A stretch of DNA of 64,000 nucleotides from Oncomelania hupensis. Taxonomy: Eukaryota > Mollusca > Gastropoda > Littorinimorpha > Pomatiopsidae. The stretch spans positions 30,930,186 through 30,994,185 of the forward strand of contig CM072511.1 of NCBI GenBank assembly GCA_036898135.1. Direction: 5' to 3'. Shown here piece by piece: positions 43,360 to 53,883 of the stretch. The notes below the pieces were generated by a model, which was given only the letters and a program-made list of their open reading frames with translations, did not search any database and was not told where the DNA came from. The position numbers were made by a program, and so were the translations under genes. Position 1 is the first letter of the stretch; each line of letters starts with the position of its first letter.

Positions 43360-44013
43360 TAACAAAGTCCAAGACCAATTCCTCAACACAGTGCATAGCT
43401 TCAAAATATTTAGGAGCCATTGTATCAGACAATGAATCCCGATAGGAAGTCCTCTCCAGGATAGCACAAACAACTGCTGCCCTGACAAGGTTTGAAGATC
43501 ATTTGGAAAGACAGGACCATCAGTCTACACTCCAAAGTAAGGCTGCTGCGCTCGCTTGTCATTTTCATCTTCCTATTACGCTTGCGAAACATGGACCCTC
43601 ACAGCAGTCCTACAACAAAGAATATAAAGCGTGGAGATGAGGTGCTACAGAAGACTTGTGGGCATTTCCTGTACCCAGCACATCACAAACGACCGAGTTC
43701 GACAGACCATCACACAAGCCATTGGACAACAAGATGACATGCTCAAAGTAGTGAAGAAACGGAAACTCCGCTGGTATGGTCACATCACCAGAGCATCAGG
43801 CCTTACAAAGACTATCCTGCAAGGCACGGTGCAAGGAGGCAGAAGAAGAATGAGAGAGAAAATGGGTGGGAGGACAACATTCGAGAATGGACTGGCCTGA
43901 CACTAAGCCAAGCCGCGAGCTGGTTGCTGAGGACAAAGAAAGATGGAGTACGCTGGTTAAACGATCATCTGTGGTGCCTCAACGATTTTCGAGTTACGGA
44001 ATGAGGTAGGATA
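43360..44013 (+). mobile_element. RTE-like LINE, copy G: C-terminal region and tail
   Basis: Encodes, with frameshifts, FKIFRSHCIRQ-region (as YLGAIVSDNESR in another frame), TISLHSKVRLLRSLVIFIF, MEMRCYRRLVGISCTQHIT, VRQTITQAIGQQDDMLK and VVKKRKLRWYGHITRASGLT, ending in GGATA-type repeats. The start lies a little upstream of the corresponding start in copy D. Confidence 0.88.
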
Positions 44014-44281
44014 GGATATGATACAAAACAAAACAAAGCAAAATAATGAGCTCATTCAGTTTCAGTATACTGATGGTGTATAGAGCAAAGTCTGTTTCCC
44101 AGCAGTAACTGGCGACAGGAAAGCATGTAGGTATAATAATAACAGTGAACTGTGTCCTAATTGTCGCTTGCTTGTTGGTTGTTGCTATACATAGTTTGTT
44201 TTCGGTGCATTATCAATATAAATACAATATACTTTTCTATGTGGATTTATTAATAGGATTGGCTGTCATATATACACAATT

Positions 44282-44693
44282 CAGGAGCGGATCTTTCCAT
44301 TGTTGAGGGGGTGTGCACAGCTAATGCGAAGTGGCGTAGCCACAAGCGCGAGCCTGCGAAGCAGGCGAGTGTACTAGGGGGGTCCGGGGGCATGCCTCCC
44401 CGGAAAAATTGGAAAATAATGGTTAAAATCTGTGCAATCTGGTGCATTTTGGGCATTATTTTAAGGACTGAAAATAGTATTGTTTTGTGCTAAAAGTCCT
44501 CTTTTAGTCCCCCCCCCCACACACACAGACACACAAACACCCCTCTGCAAACTCTGATGATAAAATTTACAATAGCAGAACATCTTGCATAAAGGCTTAT
44601 ACAAAGACAGATAAAGTTACTGCAAATAAAACAAGAAATAGCCACTCACATCAGTTTTAGTCAAAACTGACCTGATGCATGTACAAGTTTGGT

Positions 44694-44725
<32 letters not shown>

Positions 44726-44903
44726 AAACAAAAAAAAACACAACTAATTTGGAGGTACATGAAACTGTGGTAAGTGAGAATTAGTCATTTTTTTCTCTTC
44801 TTTCTTCTCCTTTTCTCCCTCCTTTTTTTTTTTTTTTTTTTTTTTGTGACCGCCAGGGGGGTGTGCACGTGCACAAGTGGCACAAGAACAAGATCCGCCC
44901 CTG
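44282..44903. mobile_element. hAT-like non-autonomous element, 622 bp
   Basis: Termini CAGG(A/G)GCGGATCTT are inverted over 14 bp with one mismatch, and CAATT is duplicated at 44277-44281 and 44904-44908. hAT elements typically begin CAGGGGCGG. A 5-bp duplication is shorter than the usual 8, but 5-6 bp subgroups exist. Subterminal GGGGGTGTGCAC repeats occur near both ends in the same orientation. A near-palindrome CCGGGGGCATGCCTCCCCGG lies at about 44386. CA and T tracts sit inside. No transposase is present. Confidence 0.75.
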
Positions 44904-44908
44904 CAATT

Positions 44909-45440
44909 ATACACATCTGCCTACAAAACAATAATCAAGAATGCACATTTTCAGAGGGTTAAAAAAGCAACACATTTACTAAACTCAATAAATGCGCATG
45001 CACCAATACGCGCATAAGATTAAGCCGTCAAGGTAAAACTCATAAAGTTAACTGCGCTTTACTTAAATTTTAAAGTCCGAACAGCTGTTTCTTCAAACGA
45101 TCCATAAACGTGTTGAATACTCTGCACCCCTAAACACTGTATAAAATTGTAATCTTAAAGATGGTTATATATGCAGCACTAGTACCACAGTCAAATTGAA
45201 ATCCATTGAATAAAACATTTGCTTAAACTAATTGAAATCCTAACAACATTGCTTCAGCCATTTGATCCACTATTACCACACACAAAAATTAACATAACTG
45301 GCAAGTCTGGTGTTTTCTTTTGATTTTTATTGGTTAAATTTAGCCTTTTTAATTATAGGAAGAGCGAAGTATTTTAAGAAAGAAATTTTAATGTAACCCT
45401 TGTTTCAAACTCATGATGTAATGCGCAGTTAAGCGCGAAA
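44909..45440. other. Unassigned
   Basis: AT-rich; no recognisable feature. Confidence 0.5.
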
Positions 45441-45558
45441 AGGCAGCGCAGCAGCCTCGTGGTTTGGGCACAAGCAGGAAATGTTTCGTTAAGCAACGTC
45501 GAGCGCTATTAGTACTTGGATGGGTGACCGTACTTGATAGGCTGTAAGCGCCGAAAAG
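45441..45558 (+). mobile_element. SINE-D (tRNA/5S-related composite), copy 2
   Basis: GTGGTTTGGGCACAAGCAGG is followed by CGTTAAGCAACGTCGAGCGC and ATTAGTACTTGGATGGGTGA, the latter nearly identical to the 5S rRNA intermediate element and C box. It ends in CTGTAAGCGCCG. Only the promoter-bearing head remains. It is a fragment of a SINE rather than a 5S gene, because the 5' half of 5S is absent. Confidence 0.75.
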
Positions 45559-45650
45559 ACACAAAGAATGAAACAAGCGCACAAACACATCCCAGTCCTC
45601 CTAGCGGTGAAAGGTGCCTGACCTTGTTTAGAACCGGTGAAGGTATGGCA

Positions 45651-45653
<3 letters not shown>

Positions 45654-45716
<63 letters not shown>
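45654..45716. repeat. (GA)n microsatellite
   Basis: Pure GA, about 31 units. Confidence 0.98.
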
Positions 45717-45718
<2 letters not shown>

Positions 45719-45887
45719 TGCATCGCCTCTCATTTAGTTGGACCAAAGATAAGAGAGATCCCAAGCGCCCTGTGTAGCCAACAACAGAAAAGGATAGGCA
45801 AGGTTATGAGGGAACACCTCAATACCTACCGCGTAAAATTCGAATCCAAATTCTATAATCACTATTTCCATACATCTTTGATTTGGA

Positions 45888-45955
45888 CGGCTTGATTTAG
45901 ATCCGGTATCGCTCAACGCCGTGCGCAGCAGCTCTTGAGATGGAAAAGAAAGAGG
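45888..45955 (+). mobile_element. SINE-A copy 7, fragment
   Basis: GGACGGCTTGATTTAGATCC and GGTATCGCTCAACGCC match the 3' third of SINE-A. Confidence 0.65.
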
Positions 45956-46778
45956 ATTCACCCCTGATCCGTTAAAAAGATTTGCAGAAACAACCCTACT
46001 GGTAACACTTAAAGCACTCCATCAGCCTGTCACTTTACAATAAAAGCCTCCCATGCAGGGACGCTAAGGTTTTACTCTAATTTAACGAATCCCCCTTTAC
46101 AAAAATAAAATAGAATATACACATCATTATAAAATATTAACAAAATACACACATATAAAATGCCCACATTGCTAAATAATGAAAACCCTAGTGACCCTTT
46201 GGCAGAAGGCGTCCAAAGTTCCGAAGCTGACCCGCCAACAGACCCCATAAACAAATGAGGAGTTTTGGGAGAGTTTTCACGAAAATAAAAGGCAGGTGAC
46301 TGATCTAGCGAAGAAGATAATAGATTGATATTTATAACAGAGTGGGAACAAAAAAGAACAAATGAGAATGACAGAAACAGTGGTAATTTAAAGCATTAAA
46401 TTTGCACAAATTGTGGATACTATTTATACAGAAACCCTCGGTATCCCAACGGGAGTGTACAGGCAGTAAAGCATTTGAAACAAAAACATTACAGAAAAGA
46501 TACTAATGGAATACACACACCCACACGCACACACACATATACACGCACACACCACTATTCAATCACTCACTTACACACTGATAGTTCTGGATTTAAAAGT
46601 ATCAGAATCAAAATCAAAGTACGGAATCATTTCGCGTAAAAGATGCAACAACAAAACCAACACACACAAAATCAACAAAAACAACAACACACACACAAAA
46701 AAAACAACAACAACAAAACAACTCACCAAAAATACAAAAAACAAATAAAGAAACAAAAACCAGCAAAAGCTTCATGGG
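45956..46778. other. Unassigned
   Basis: No recognisable gene; CA- and CAA-rich from 46515 to 46740. Confidence 0.45.

Positions 46779-46862
<84 letters not shown>
46779..46862. repeat. (ATC)n microsatellite
   Basis: About 28 ATC units. Confidence 0.98.
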
Positions 46863-47605
46863 GATGTCAATATAACGCACCCTTTGCTTTTAGTTATTAA
46901 TATCAATTTTATCAGAAAGCGTACGCCTACGAAAGTAAAAAAAAATTCAAGTCCAAAAGGATGTCTATTAAGATATTCAAAAATGGAAAGTCCTTATTGT
47001 TGATTGTAGCTGTTCTTTATTCTCAGTGGTTTAGACTGACTAACGTAGTTTATTATTCCTTCCTCTTACAATTTAGGAAGACCAACAAAATAAACCTTGG
47101 AAAGGTGTGCGCTGTTTTTTTTTTGTGTTTTTTTTTTTTGCCCTTTGATCTGTGTCCTTAGACCATCCTTGAAAAATGTTGCTTTGATTAGAAGACAATA
47201 GGATGTTTATGTTTGGGTGTTATATTTGCCATTCCAATGTAATACCACTGTAATAAATGGAACGATTTCCCTTTACGCCTAGAACATCACAAAGTTGGCT
47301 GTCATAATAAGCGTTCGCCGACTAGTTACGCCCACAACAATAGGAACGAAGCTGCCTAGATGAATATTAGAAATGCCCAACTCTATCTACCTACTCAGTG
47401 ATCGAAAAGAAATGGAGTAGGTGTGTACATACATATCAGCTACACGCGAGGATTAGATTAATGGGGTATTCATTCCTATCCAGCTATTTTCATGTGACTT
47501 CTGTGATGGAAACACGCTCCCCCTCTTTTGTGTGCACGTTTGCAGGCATGGTACTGACGTAGTCAAGTCAAATAATGTTTTTGCTAAGTTAAAATACAAG
47601 GAATA
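46863..47605. other. Unassigned
   Basis: AT-rich at first, unique-looking; no domain recognised. Confidence 0.45.
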
Positions 47606-47669
47606 CACACACACACACACCCAACACACACACACACACACACACGCACACACATACACACACACACAG
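47606..47669. repeat. (CA)n microsatellite
   Basis: CA repeats just upstream of RTE copy H. Confidence 0.95.
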
Positions 47670-47714
47670 AGGAGTGGATTGGGCCCCGCCAGGTCTTTGA
47701 AAAAACCCACTCAC

Positions 47715-48870
47715 TACATATTGGATCAGTCGTCTTCCGGGTCACCAAGGACCGCGTCTTTCATTGGCAACCAGGACGAAGGCGATAAGTGTGTTACTGA
47801 TGGACAACTAACCACGATCCGTACGAGAGACAGTATGGTCATAGGAAGCTGGAATGTCAGGGTCCTAACTGCAGATAGAAAATGAGAAGAACTTGCCCAA
47901 GAGCTGATCCACTATGAATGGAACATTTTAGGCATTAGCGAACTGCACTGAAAAGGCCAGGCTATATTTCAGCATGAGAGATAACAGGCACCACCACGGC
48001 GTTGGATTCTTGGCAAAAAAACAACAACATTCTAGCAACTATCATGAGTTGCCACCCAGTATCTAGACTTGTTATCATCCGCCTGAGAGCAGCCCCTTTC
48101 AACATCACCACCAACATCACCATCACCCAGGCCTATGCCCCAACATCAGACTATGACGACAGCGAGGTCGAGGATTTCTATGAACATCTGCAGGCTGTCC
48201 TTGACCAAGTGCCGAAGAAGGACATAGTCATAGGGTAAGGGACTGAAATGTCAAGGTTGGCCAAGATGCGTACCACAACTGGGGAGACAGATGTGGAACC
48301 ATAGTGCAACAACGAAACAAATAACAGAGGCCTGAGACTCTTGGAGTTTGCCAGTTACAACAATCTAATACTGGCAAACACGCGTTGTCTCCACAAAAAA
48401 TCCAGTCGATGGACCTGGCACAATCCACGCGGGAAGCATCACAACCAGATTGACTACATCATGGTCAAGAAACGCTTCAGATCAAGTTTCAACATTGGCA
48501 GGACACACACGTTTCCAGGATCAGACATCGTAAGTGACCACGATCTCGTGATGATATCTTTCCGACTCCATTTGAAGAGAGTAAACACAGTAAAGTGCAC
48601 CCGACTGAAGTTCGACCTAACAAACTTGAAGATCCGGAGGTGGCAGAAATATTTCAAACCACATTTAAAGGGAAATTTGCACAATTGCTCATTTTGGAGC
48701 TGGTGAAGTAGATGTCAATACCATGACCACCACCTTCAACTCAGCAGTGACAGATGCCGCCAATGAGGTCCTTGGCAAGCACCGCCCAAAAAGGAAACCG
48801 TGGATCACACCTGAACTTTGGAACCTGTGTAACAAACGAAGAGAGATGAAAATAAGAACACCTCAAAACG
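47715..48870 (+). mobile_element. RTE-like LINE, copy H: 5' region and endonuclease
   Basis: Starts with the 5' sequence also seen at the end of copy E. A leader peptide GNQDEGDKCVTDGQLTTI runs into TRDSMVIGSWNVRVLTADRK, where SWNVR marks the first catalytic block of AP-type endonucleases. Later pieces are LRAAPFNITTNITITQAYAP, FYEHLQAVLDQVPKKDIVI, HHNQIDYIMVKKRFRSSFN and GSDHDLVMISFRLHLKR-like sequence with the catalytic SDH. It ends at PELWNLCNKRREMK near 48850, before the reverse transcriptase. Several frameshifts and stops (for example at 47883) make it inactive. It complements copy A, which holds only the RT half. Confidence 0.9.
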
Positions 48871-48887
48871 AGCTCATATATTGTTAG

Positions 48888-49380
48888 ATGCCAATGTCAA
48901 AATGAATCATCGGTTCCTCGGAAAGTGAGGCTCAATTGTTTTGTAAACACATTTCTTCTTGTTGTTCTTCTCCTTCGTTATTATATTTAAGATGCCAATG
49001 CCAAGATGAGTCACCGGTTCGTTTGAAAGTGAAGCTCAATTATATTGTCAACACTTTTCTTCTTTTTTTTCTTCTTCTTCTTCTTCTTCTTCTTCTTCTT
49101 CTTCTTCTTCTTCTTCTTCTTCTTCTTCTTCTTCTTCTTCTTCTTCTCCTCCTCCTCCTCCTCCTCCTCCTTCTTCTTCTTCTTCTTCTTCTTCTTCTAC
49201 TTCTTCTTCTTCTGCTTCATATTATATTGTAAGATGTCAATGTCAAAATGTCGGTTCCTTTGAAAGTTAAGCTCAATTATTTTGTTCAACATATTTCTTC
49301 TTCTTCTTCTTCTTCTTCTTCTTCTTCTTCTTCTTCTTCTTCTTCTTCTTCTTCTTCTTCTTCTTCTTCTTCTTCTATCC
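48888..49380. repeat. Three-copy compound repeat: 75-bp unit plus growing TTC tracts
   Basis: Units beginning GATG(C/T)CAATG.CAA.ATG start at 48888, 48991 and 49233. Each continues GGTTC.TT.GAAAGT.A.GCTCAATT..TTGT and then a TTC tract. The first tract is short and imperfect; the second is about 140 bp with a TCC block; the third is about 90 bp. The unit was duplicated and the TTC part expanded separately in each. Confidence 0.93.
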
Positions 49381-49470
49381 CCTTCTCTTTAAGTGCCACA
49401 TTAAATTAGTCCCTAAAGAACAAAAACTGACACAACTCTCCTCCTCCTTTTTCTTCATCTAACTTGCATT

Positions 49471-49475
<5 letters not shown>

Positions 49476-49523
<48 letters not shown>
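49476..49523. repeat. (TC)n microsatellite
   Basis: Pure TC, about 24 units. Confidence 0.97.
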
Positions 49524-49525
<2 letters not shown>

Positions 49526-50404
49526 TATTTAAAATGTTTTTTTTATCATGAAACCAATATGCCTGATGTTAGGTTTTGCGTCTTTGAAAGGATAAGATAC
49601 ATATTTGATACACTTTTAATGCAATCTGTTGTTGGATATCGGTTAGATTTTTTTTGGGAGGGGGGATGAGAGTGATGGTGGAGGTGCAAGAGCCTGCTAT
49701 CTTGTTAATTCATTATTTGTTTTGGGGTTGTTTTTGGTTTGGGGGGGGGGGGGGGGGTGATGGGGAAGGTACAAGAGCCTGCTACCGTTATTAAATAATT
49801 ACAGACTGATTTGGGGAGTGTATGTGCGTGCGTGCATGTGTGTGCGTGTGTATGTGTTTGTGTGTGTTTGTAAGTGCGTGAGTGGCTGCGTGCCTGTCTG
49901 TCTATCTGGCAGCGTCTTTGTGTGTTCTCTCTTGAGTGTAAATGATTGCATGTATAAATAGTCATCTGTGTGAGAACGCTAGCTCTGTTATGAGTGCGTG
50001 TATGCATATGTGTAGAGGTAGGTGTAAGCATTGGCATGTGGGCTTACATTCGTGAATGACTGTGTACTTTCGTGTGCGAGTTGGACAATTTTTAGATCCC
50101 CCAGCCCCTACCATCCTCACCTCCTCTCGCAGTCCGTTTGGGTCATACAATGGAGAAAGTACAAAACCTATTTACTCCGATTTGTCAGCTTCCTGTCAAC
50201 TTTAACGTTAAATGTCAAAATGACAACTGACAACACAGCTCCAACGCGGCCCTGCGATGTCAAAATACAACTCTTCCATTTAATCGAAAATGTCTTCATA
50301 TTAAACGCGAGAGAGGCGTGAAAAGGGTGAATTTTGACTCGGTGTTAATTATAAAAGTTGGATGTCCTTTGATTGCGAGGTCCAGACAAAAACATTCATA
50401 ATAA
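49524..50404. other. Unassigned with G- and TG-rich tracts
   Basis: A G17-type run lies at about 49741-49757 and imperfect TG repeats at 49800-49880. AGGTACAAGAGCCTGCTA.C occurs at 49683 and 49765, a local duplication. No gene recognised. Confidence 0.5.
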
Positions 50405-50519
50405 CACAGAAGAGAAAAAAAAATATAGGGATGATCAACTTTAAAACACTCAGACGCACACACAGAAACGCAGAAGTAAGTGGTTTCGCTTTTTGTTTAA
50501 AGAAGTCAAATAGATAATA
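50405..50519. repeat. Long direct repeat, left copy, flanking RTE copy I
   Basis: About 115 bp, matching 50914-51018 at roughly nine positions in ten, with a 9-bp length difference. It borders the LINE tail directly. Confidence 0.88.
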
Positions 50520-50910
50520 TCCTATCCTATCCTATCCCGTAATTCGGAGGTCGTAGGGGCACCACAGATGATCGTTTAACCAGCATACTCCATCTTTTCC
50601 TGTCATCAGCAACCCTGATTGTTTCGCTCAGTGTCAATCCAGTCCATTCTCGAATGTTGTCCTCCCACCTCTTTTTCGGTCTCTCTCTTCTTCTACCTCC
50701 TTGCACTGTGCCTTGCAGGATGGTCTTTGCTAGACCTGATGATCTGGTGACGTGGCCATACCATCGGAGTTTCCGTTTTTTCACCACTGTGAGCAGGTCA
50801 TCGTGTTGTCCAATGGATTGTGTGATGGTCTGTCGGGACTTCGTCATTGGTGATGTGCTGGGTCTAGGAAATGCCCAGAAGTCTTCTGTAGCACTTCATC
50901 TCCACATCAT
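50520..50910 (-). mobile_element. RTE-like LINE, copy I: C-terminal end and tail
   Basis: TATCC tail, then the complement of sequence encoding SRQTITQSIGQHDDLLTVVK, KRKLRWYGHVTRSSGLAK, TILQGTVQGGRRRERPKKRW and EDNIREWTGLTLSETIR with an open frame of 106 codons. This is one of the least damaged C-termini. The flanks are a direct repeat of more than 100 bp. Confidence 0.92.
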
Positions 50911-50913
50911 AAA

Positions 50914-51018
50914 ACAGAAGAGAAAAAATAATATAGGGATGACCAAATTTAAAACACTCAGACGCACACACAGAAATGCAGGTTTCGCTTTTTGTTTAAA
51001 GAAGTCAAATGGATAATA
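50914..51018. repeat. Long direct repeat, right copy
   Basis: Counterpart of 50405-50519; shares ACTCAGACGCACACACAGAA and GTTTCGCTTTTTGTTTAAAG. Confidence 0.88.
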
Positions 51019-51071
51019 ATAACTTTGTATTCTTTATTATGTAATTGTTCTTACACAACGATTGTCCAGAT

Positions 51072-51193
51072 CAAGGGCTGCTCAAGGCGCTGGCCGATTC
51101 AGGATCTAATTCAAGCAGTCCCCACACGCCCATTTGCTGCTTTGGTCGCTTCGTCTGACGCCCAGATAACTGAGCACCATCCTGAGCGATTCT
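51072..51193 (-). mobile_element. SINE-A copy 8, fragment
   Basis: CTCAAGGCGCTGGCCGATTC, GGATCTAATTCAAG and CGTCTGACGCCCAGATAACT match the complement of SINE-A's 3' half. Confidence 0.8.
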
Positions 51194-51486
51194 CCACTGG
51201 TGGCGAGGGGAACGTAGCCTCAACCTCGGGAAGCCTCAGCTACCCAGTATACGTTGCTACAGGCCTCGCCTAAGCCTGACACAGATGCTGCGAGACCGTC
51301 AGTTTGCAGAAAAGGCTTGTCACTTAAGAGCAACGTACCGCTGATTTACTGTCGCAAGTTTAAAGGCGCAACCTTTTGATCAATAAATAGCTCAACTTTA
51401 GCTTAAACGGGACATTTGTTACGAAGACGATAGCTTTATTATCTAACTGAGAAATTAAATCGTGGTGCCAACTCAGATTACAATAC

Positions 51487-51488
<2 letters not shown>

Positions 51489-51525
<37 letters not shown>

Positions 51526-51531
51526 ACACAC
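51489..51531. repeat. (CA)n microsatellite
   Basis: CA repeats with one CT interruption. Confidence 0.95.
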
Positions 51532-52090
51532 ATATCTCACAGAATCCAAACAACCATTGCATTTCATCACAACGAAATTAAGGCTACATTTAAGTCAACG
51601 TAAAGGTGAAAGATACGATACAACACAATACAATACAATACTGAATTTTAACAGGACGACATGTTTGGTAAAAATTAAGTCAATATGCAATATGTAAAAC
51701 AATCGTTTCGAGAAAGGGGGGGGGGAGGGTAAGTGATGGGGGACTCGCTATATCTTCCCGGTGTAAAACTAACAGAAAATGTCGGTAAACGACAATGTGT
51801 GTGAGAATTATCGCAGCCTTTGATCGATACATAGAACTATAGCTCAACGTATCATCTCGCTCAACAATGAAGTGGCCCTATTAGGCTAAAGTAACTTTTA
51901 TTTCAATGTGAGGGTGAAACAAAACAGCAATTGTATGAATCATTTTTGGGGCGCTTTAAAGAGCTGAACGGATGTGCTCAGCGACTTCAATTTAAAGCAC
52001 GACATCTCCGAGTGTGATGACTACATAATAATGTTAGGCCGTACAGACGGAAGCACATAATACTTCGTTGAAAGTAGACCTAAGGAATTA
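51532..52090. other. Unassigned
   Basis: GATAC/AATAC pentamers at 51614-51645; otherwise nothing recognised before the piggyBac element. Confidence 0.45.
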
Positions 52091-52295
52091 CCCATTTGCT
52101 ACCACGATCCCATATATGGGATCACGTGAATCCATTGTGCTGTCATCACTATGTTTGGGTTTTCCTGTTCACAATTGTTTTGACAGCTGAAGGGAGACTA
52201 GCAGATAAGTTCTAATGTAAATAAGAAGTGACTGGCCTTTAACACTTGACTTTCTGTCACTTTGAAATTGACACCCCCCAGATTTCAACAGCAGC

Positions 52296-52312
52296 ATGGC
52301 AACACAGAAAAG
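52296..52312 (+). other. Possible first coding exon of the piggyBac transposase
   Basis: ATGGCAACACAGAAAAG|GTAAGC could be a short first exon ending at a good donor. A pyrimidine-rich acceptor CAG lies at 52686-52688. The phase does not join cleanly to the transposase frame (a TGA intervenes near 52697), so either an exon is lost or this pairing is wrong. Confidence 0.3.
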
Positions 52313-52699
52313 GTAAGCTATAATAGCATGTTACCAGTTAGGATTTTTGTAACACCTTATGAAGCAAAGTTACAGTTCTGCCTATTATCTAAAATCGAGT
52401 CTCTCAGTTTTTCTGTAAAGCTTTTAGTTTTGAAGTAGCTAAAGGTCAAAGTTCGATCCCAAATATGGGATCGCGGGAGCAAGAGGGTAGGGGTTTTTCA
52501 CTTGTAGTACTCTAGTGTTCTATGTATGTTATCTCTCATGTACTCATAAGTGCGTGGCTCAAAGTTAGCTCTAATGTTATTTACAGGTTCTTACAATGCT
52601 AGGGAACATAAGCAACATTCTAAAACATTCTCTGCTGTTGTCTTTTTACCAAAATTTACCGTAATATTTGTCCTGTGTGTTTTTTCAGGACGTACATGA

Positions 52700-53883
52700 A
52701 GTTTTGTCCATCTTGGCCCCAATGTCCACAATGAAGCTATCTCCGCTGCAATGTCTAGAAATCGATTTGATGAGCTCATGAGATGTCTTTATCTCAGTGA
52801 TAATGCCAACCTAGACGCTGGTGACAAGTTCCGCAAAGTCCGAATTCTCGTCAGCTTGCTCAACGAGAATTTTCTGAAGTTCTTCACATTCATGAAGACC
52901 CAGAACTTGAGTATTGATGAGTCAATGATCCCATACTTCGGCAAGCATGGAGCTAAACAATTCATCAGAGGCAAGCCTATTCGTTTTGGCTTCAAGATGT
53001 GGGTCTTGGCTAAACCACTGGGCTATGTGGTCCAGTTTGATCCCTACCAAGGAGCTCGAGGACGACAAACTGAGTATCCTGAACTTGAAATGGGGGGGGG
53101 TTCCGTGGTGGTAGACCTCATTTCAGAGCTTCAAGAAGAAGGCAGCTACTCCTACCACCTCACGTTTGACAACTTATTTACCTCCCTGGCCCTTGTCGAA
53201 TGCCTGACCAAGAAGATCGCATGCACTGGAACACTTCGCTCAAACCGCACTGGAGATTGTCCTCTCAAGACTATGAAGGAGATGGAGAAAACCCGGAGAG
53301 GCACCTTCGACTATTCTACTGACATCAAAAATGGAACTGTGGTTGTCAGGTGGAATTACAACAATGTTGTCAATGCCGTCTCCAACTTCGTTGGTGTAAA
53401 CCAATACAGTCAGCAAAGCGTTGGTCAAGAGCAGATGGGAGACGTGTCAACATTGGTCAGCCTAACATCATAAGGCACTACAACCGCACCATGGCTGGAA
53501 TAGATCTCATGGATCAGATATTTGAGAAATATCGGACGACGATCAGATCAAAGAAGTGGTGGTGACCAATATTTGCATACTGTGTGGACCTGTGTGTCCA
53601 ACAAGCCTGGTACCTCCGGAGGCTGTCGAGTGATGTAGTGAACAGGACCAACGACCTCCTGGCCACTCGTCGTTCAATTGCTCGATCACTCCTTGCCGGA
53701 ACCAGCGCTCCTGCTTTTACTCAAGGACGCCACAGAGGGTTCCCCAAGATTGACAAGCGTGCCCCAGACAACATCCGATTGGACCGACTTGACCACCTGG
53801 TGCAGCCCTCACCGACCCAGGTCAAGTGTGCCTATTGTGGCATGAAGACGAAGCACATATGCATGAAATGTCTGTGTACGTGA
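52700..53883 (+). pseudogene. piggyBac transposase, inactivated
   Basis: The DDE transposase would cut and rejoin the element at TTAA. The frame is open from about 52700 (HLGPNVHNEAISAAMSRNRF); its first ATG is at 52751. The piggyBac domain shows SIDESMIPYFGKHG with catalytic Asp at residue 56 of the ATG-started frame, GKPIRFGFKMWVLA, and LTFDNLFTS with Asp at residue 140. A frameshift near 53400 moves it to another frame, which carries RWSRADG, YNRTMAGIDLMDQ (third Asp) and RSKKWW. A TGA at 53563-53565 follows. The last part runs to 53883 with a C-terminal cysteine-rich finger CAYCGMKTKHICMKCLC. The usual N-terminal hundred or so residues are missing. One frameshift and one stop are the only clear lesions in the catalytic part. 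Confidence 0.9.

Noticed and set aside
45480..45535. 5S rRNA gene
   Set aside because: Only the internal promoter half matches. The 5' half and terminator are absent, and two other copies share non-5S sequence.
49741..49757. G-run as a G-quadruplex regulatory element
   Set aside because: A single homopolymer with no nearby gene; it may also be a sequencing or assembly length artefact.
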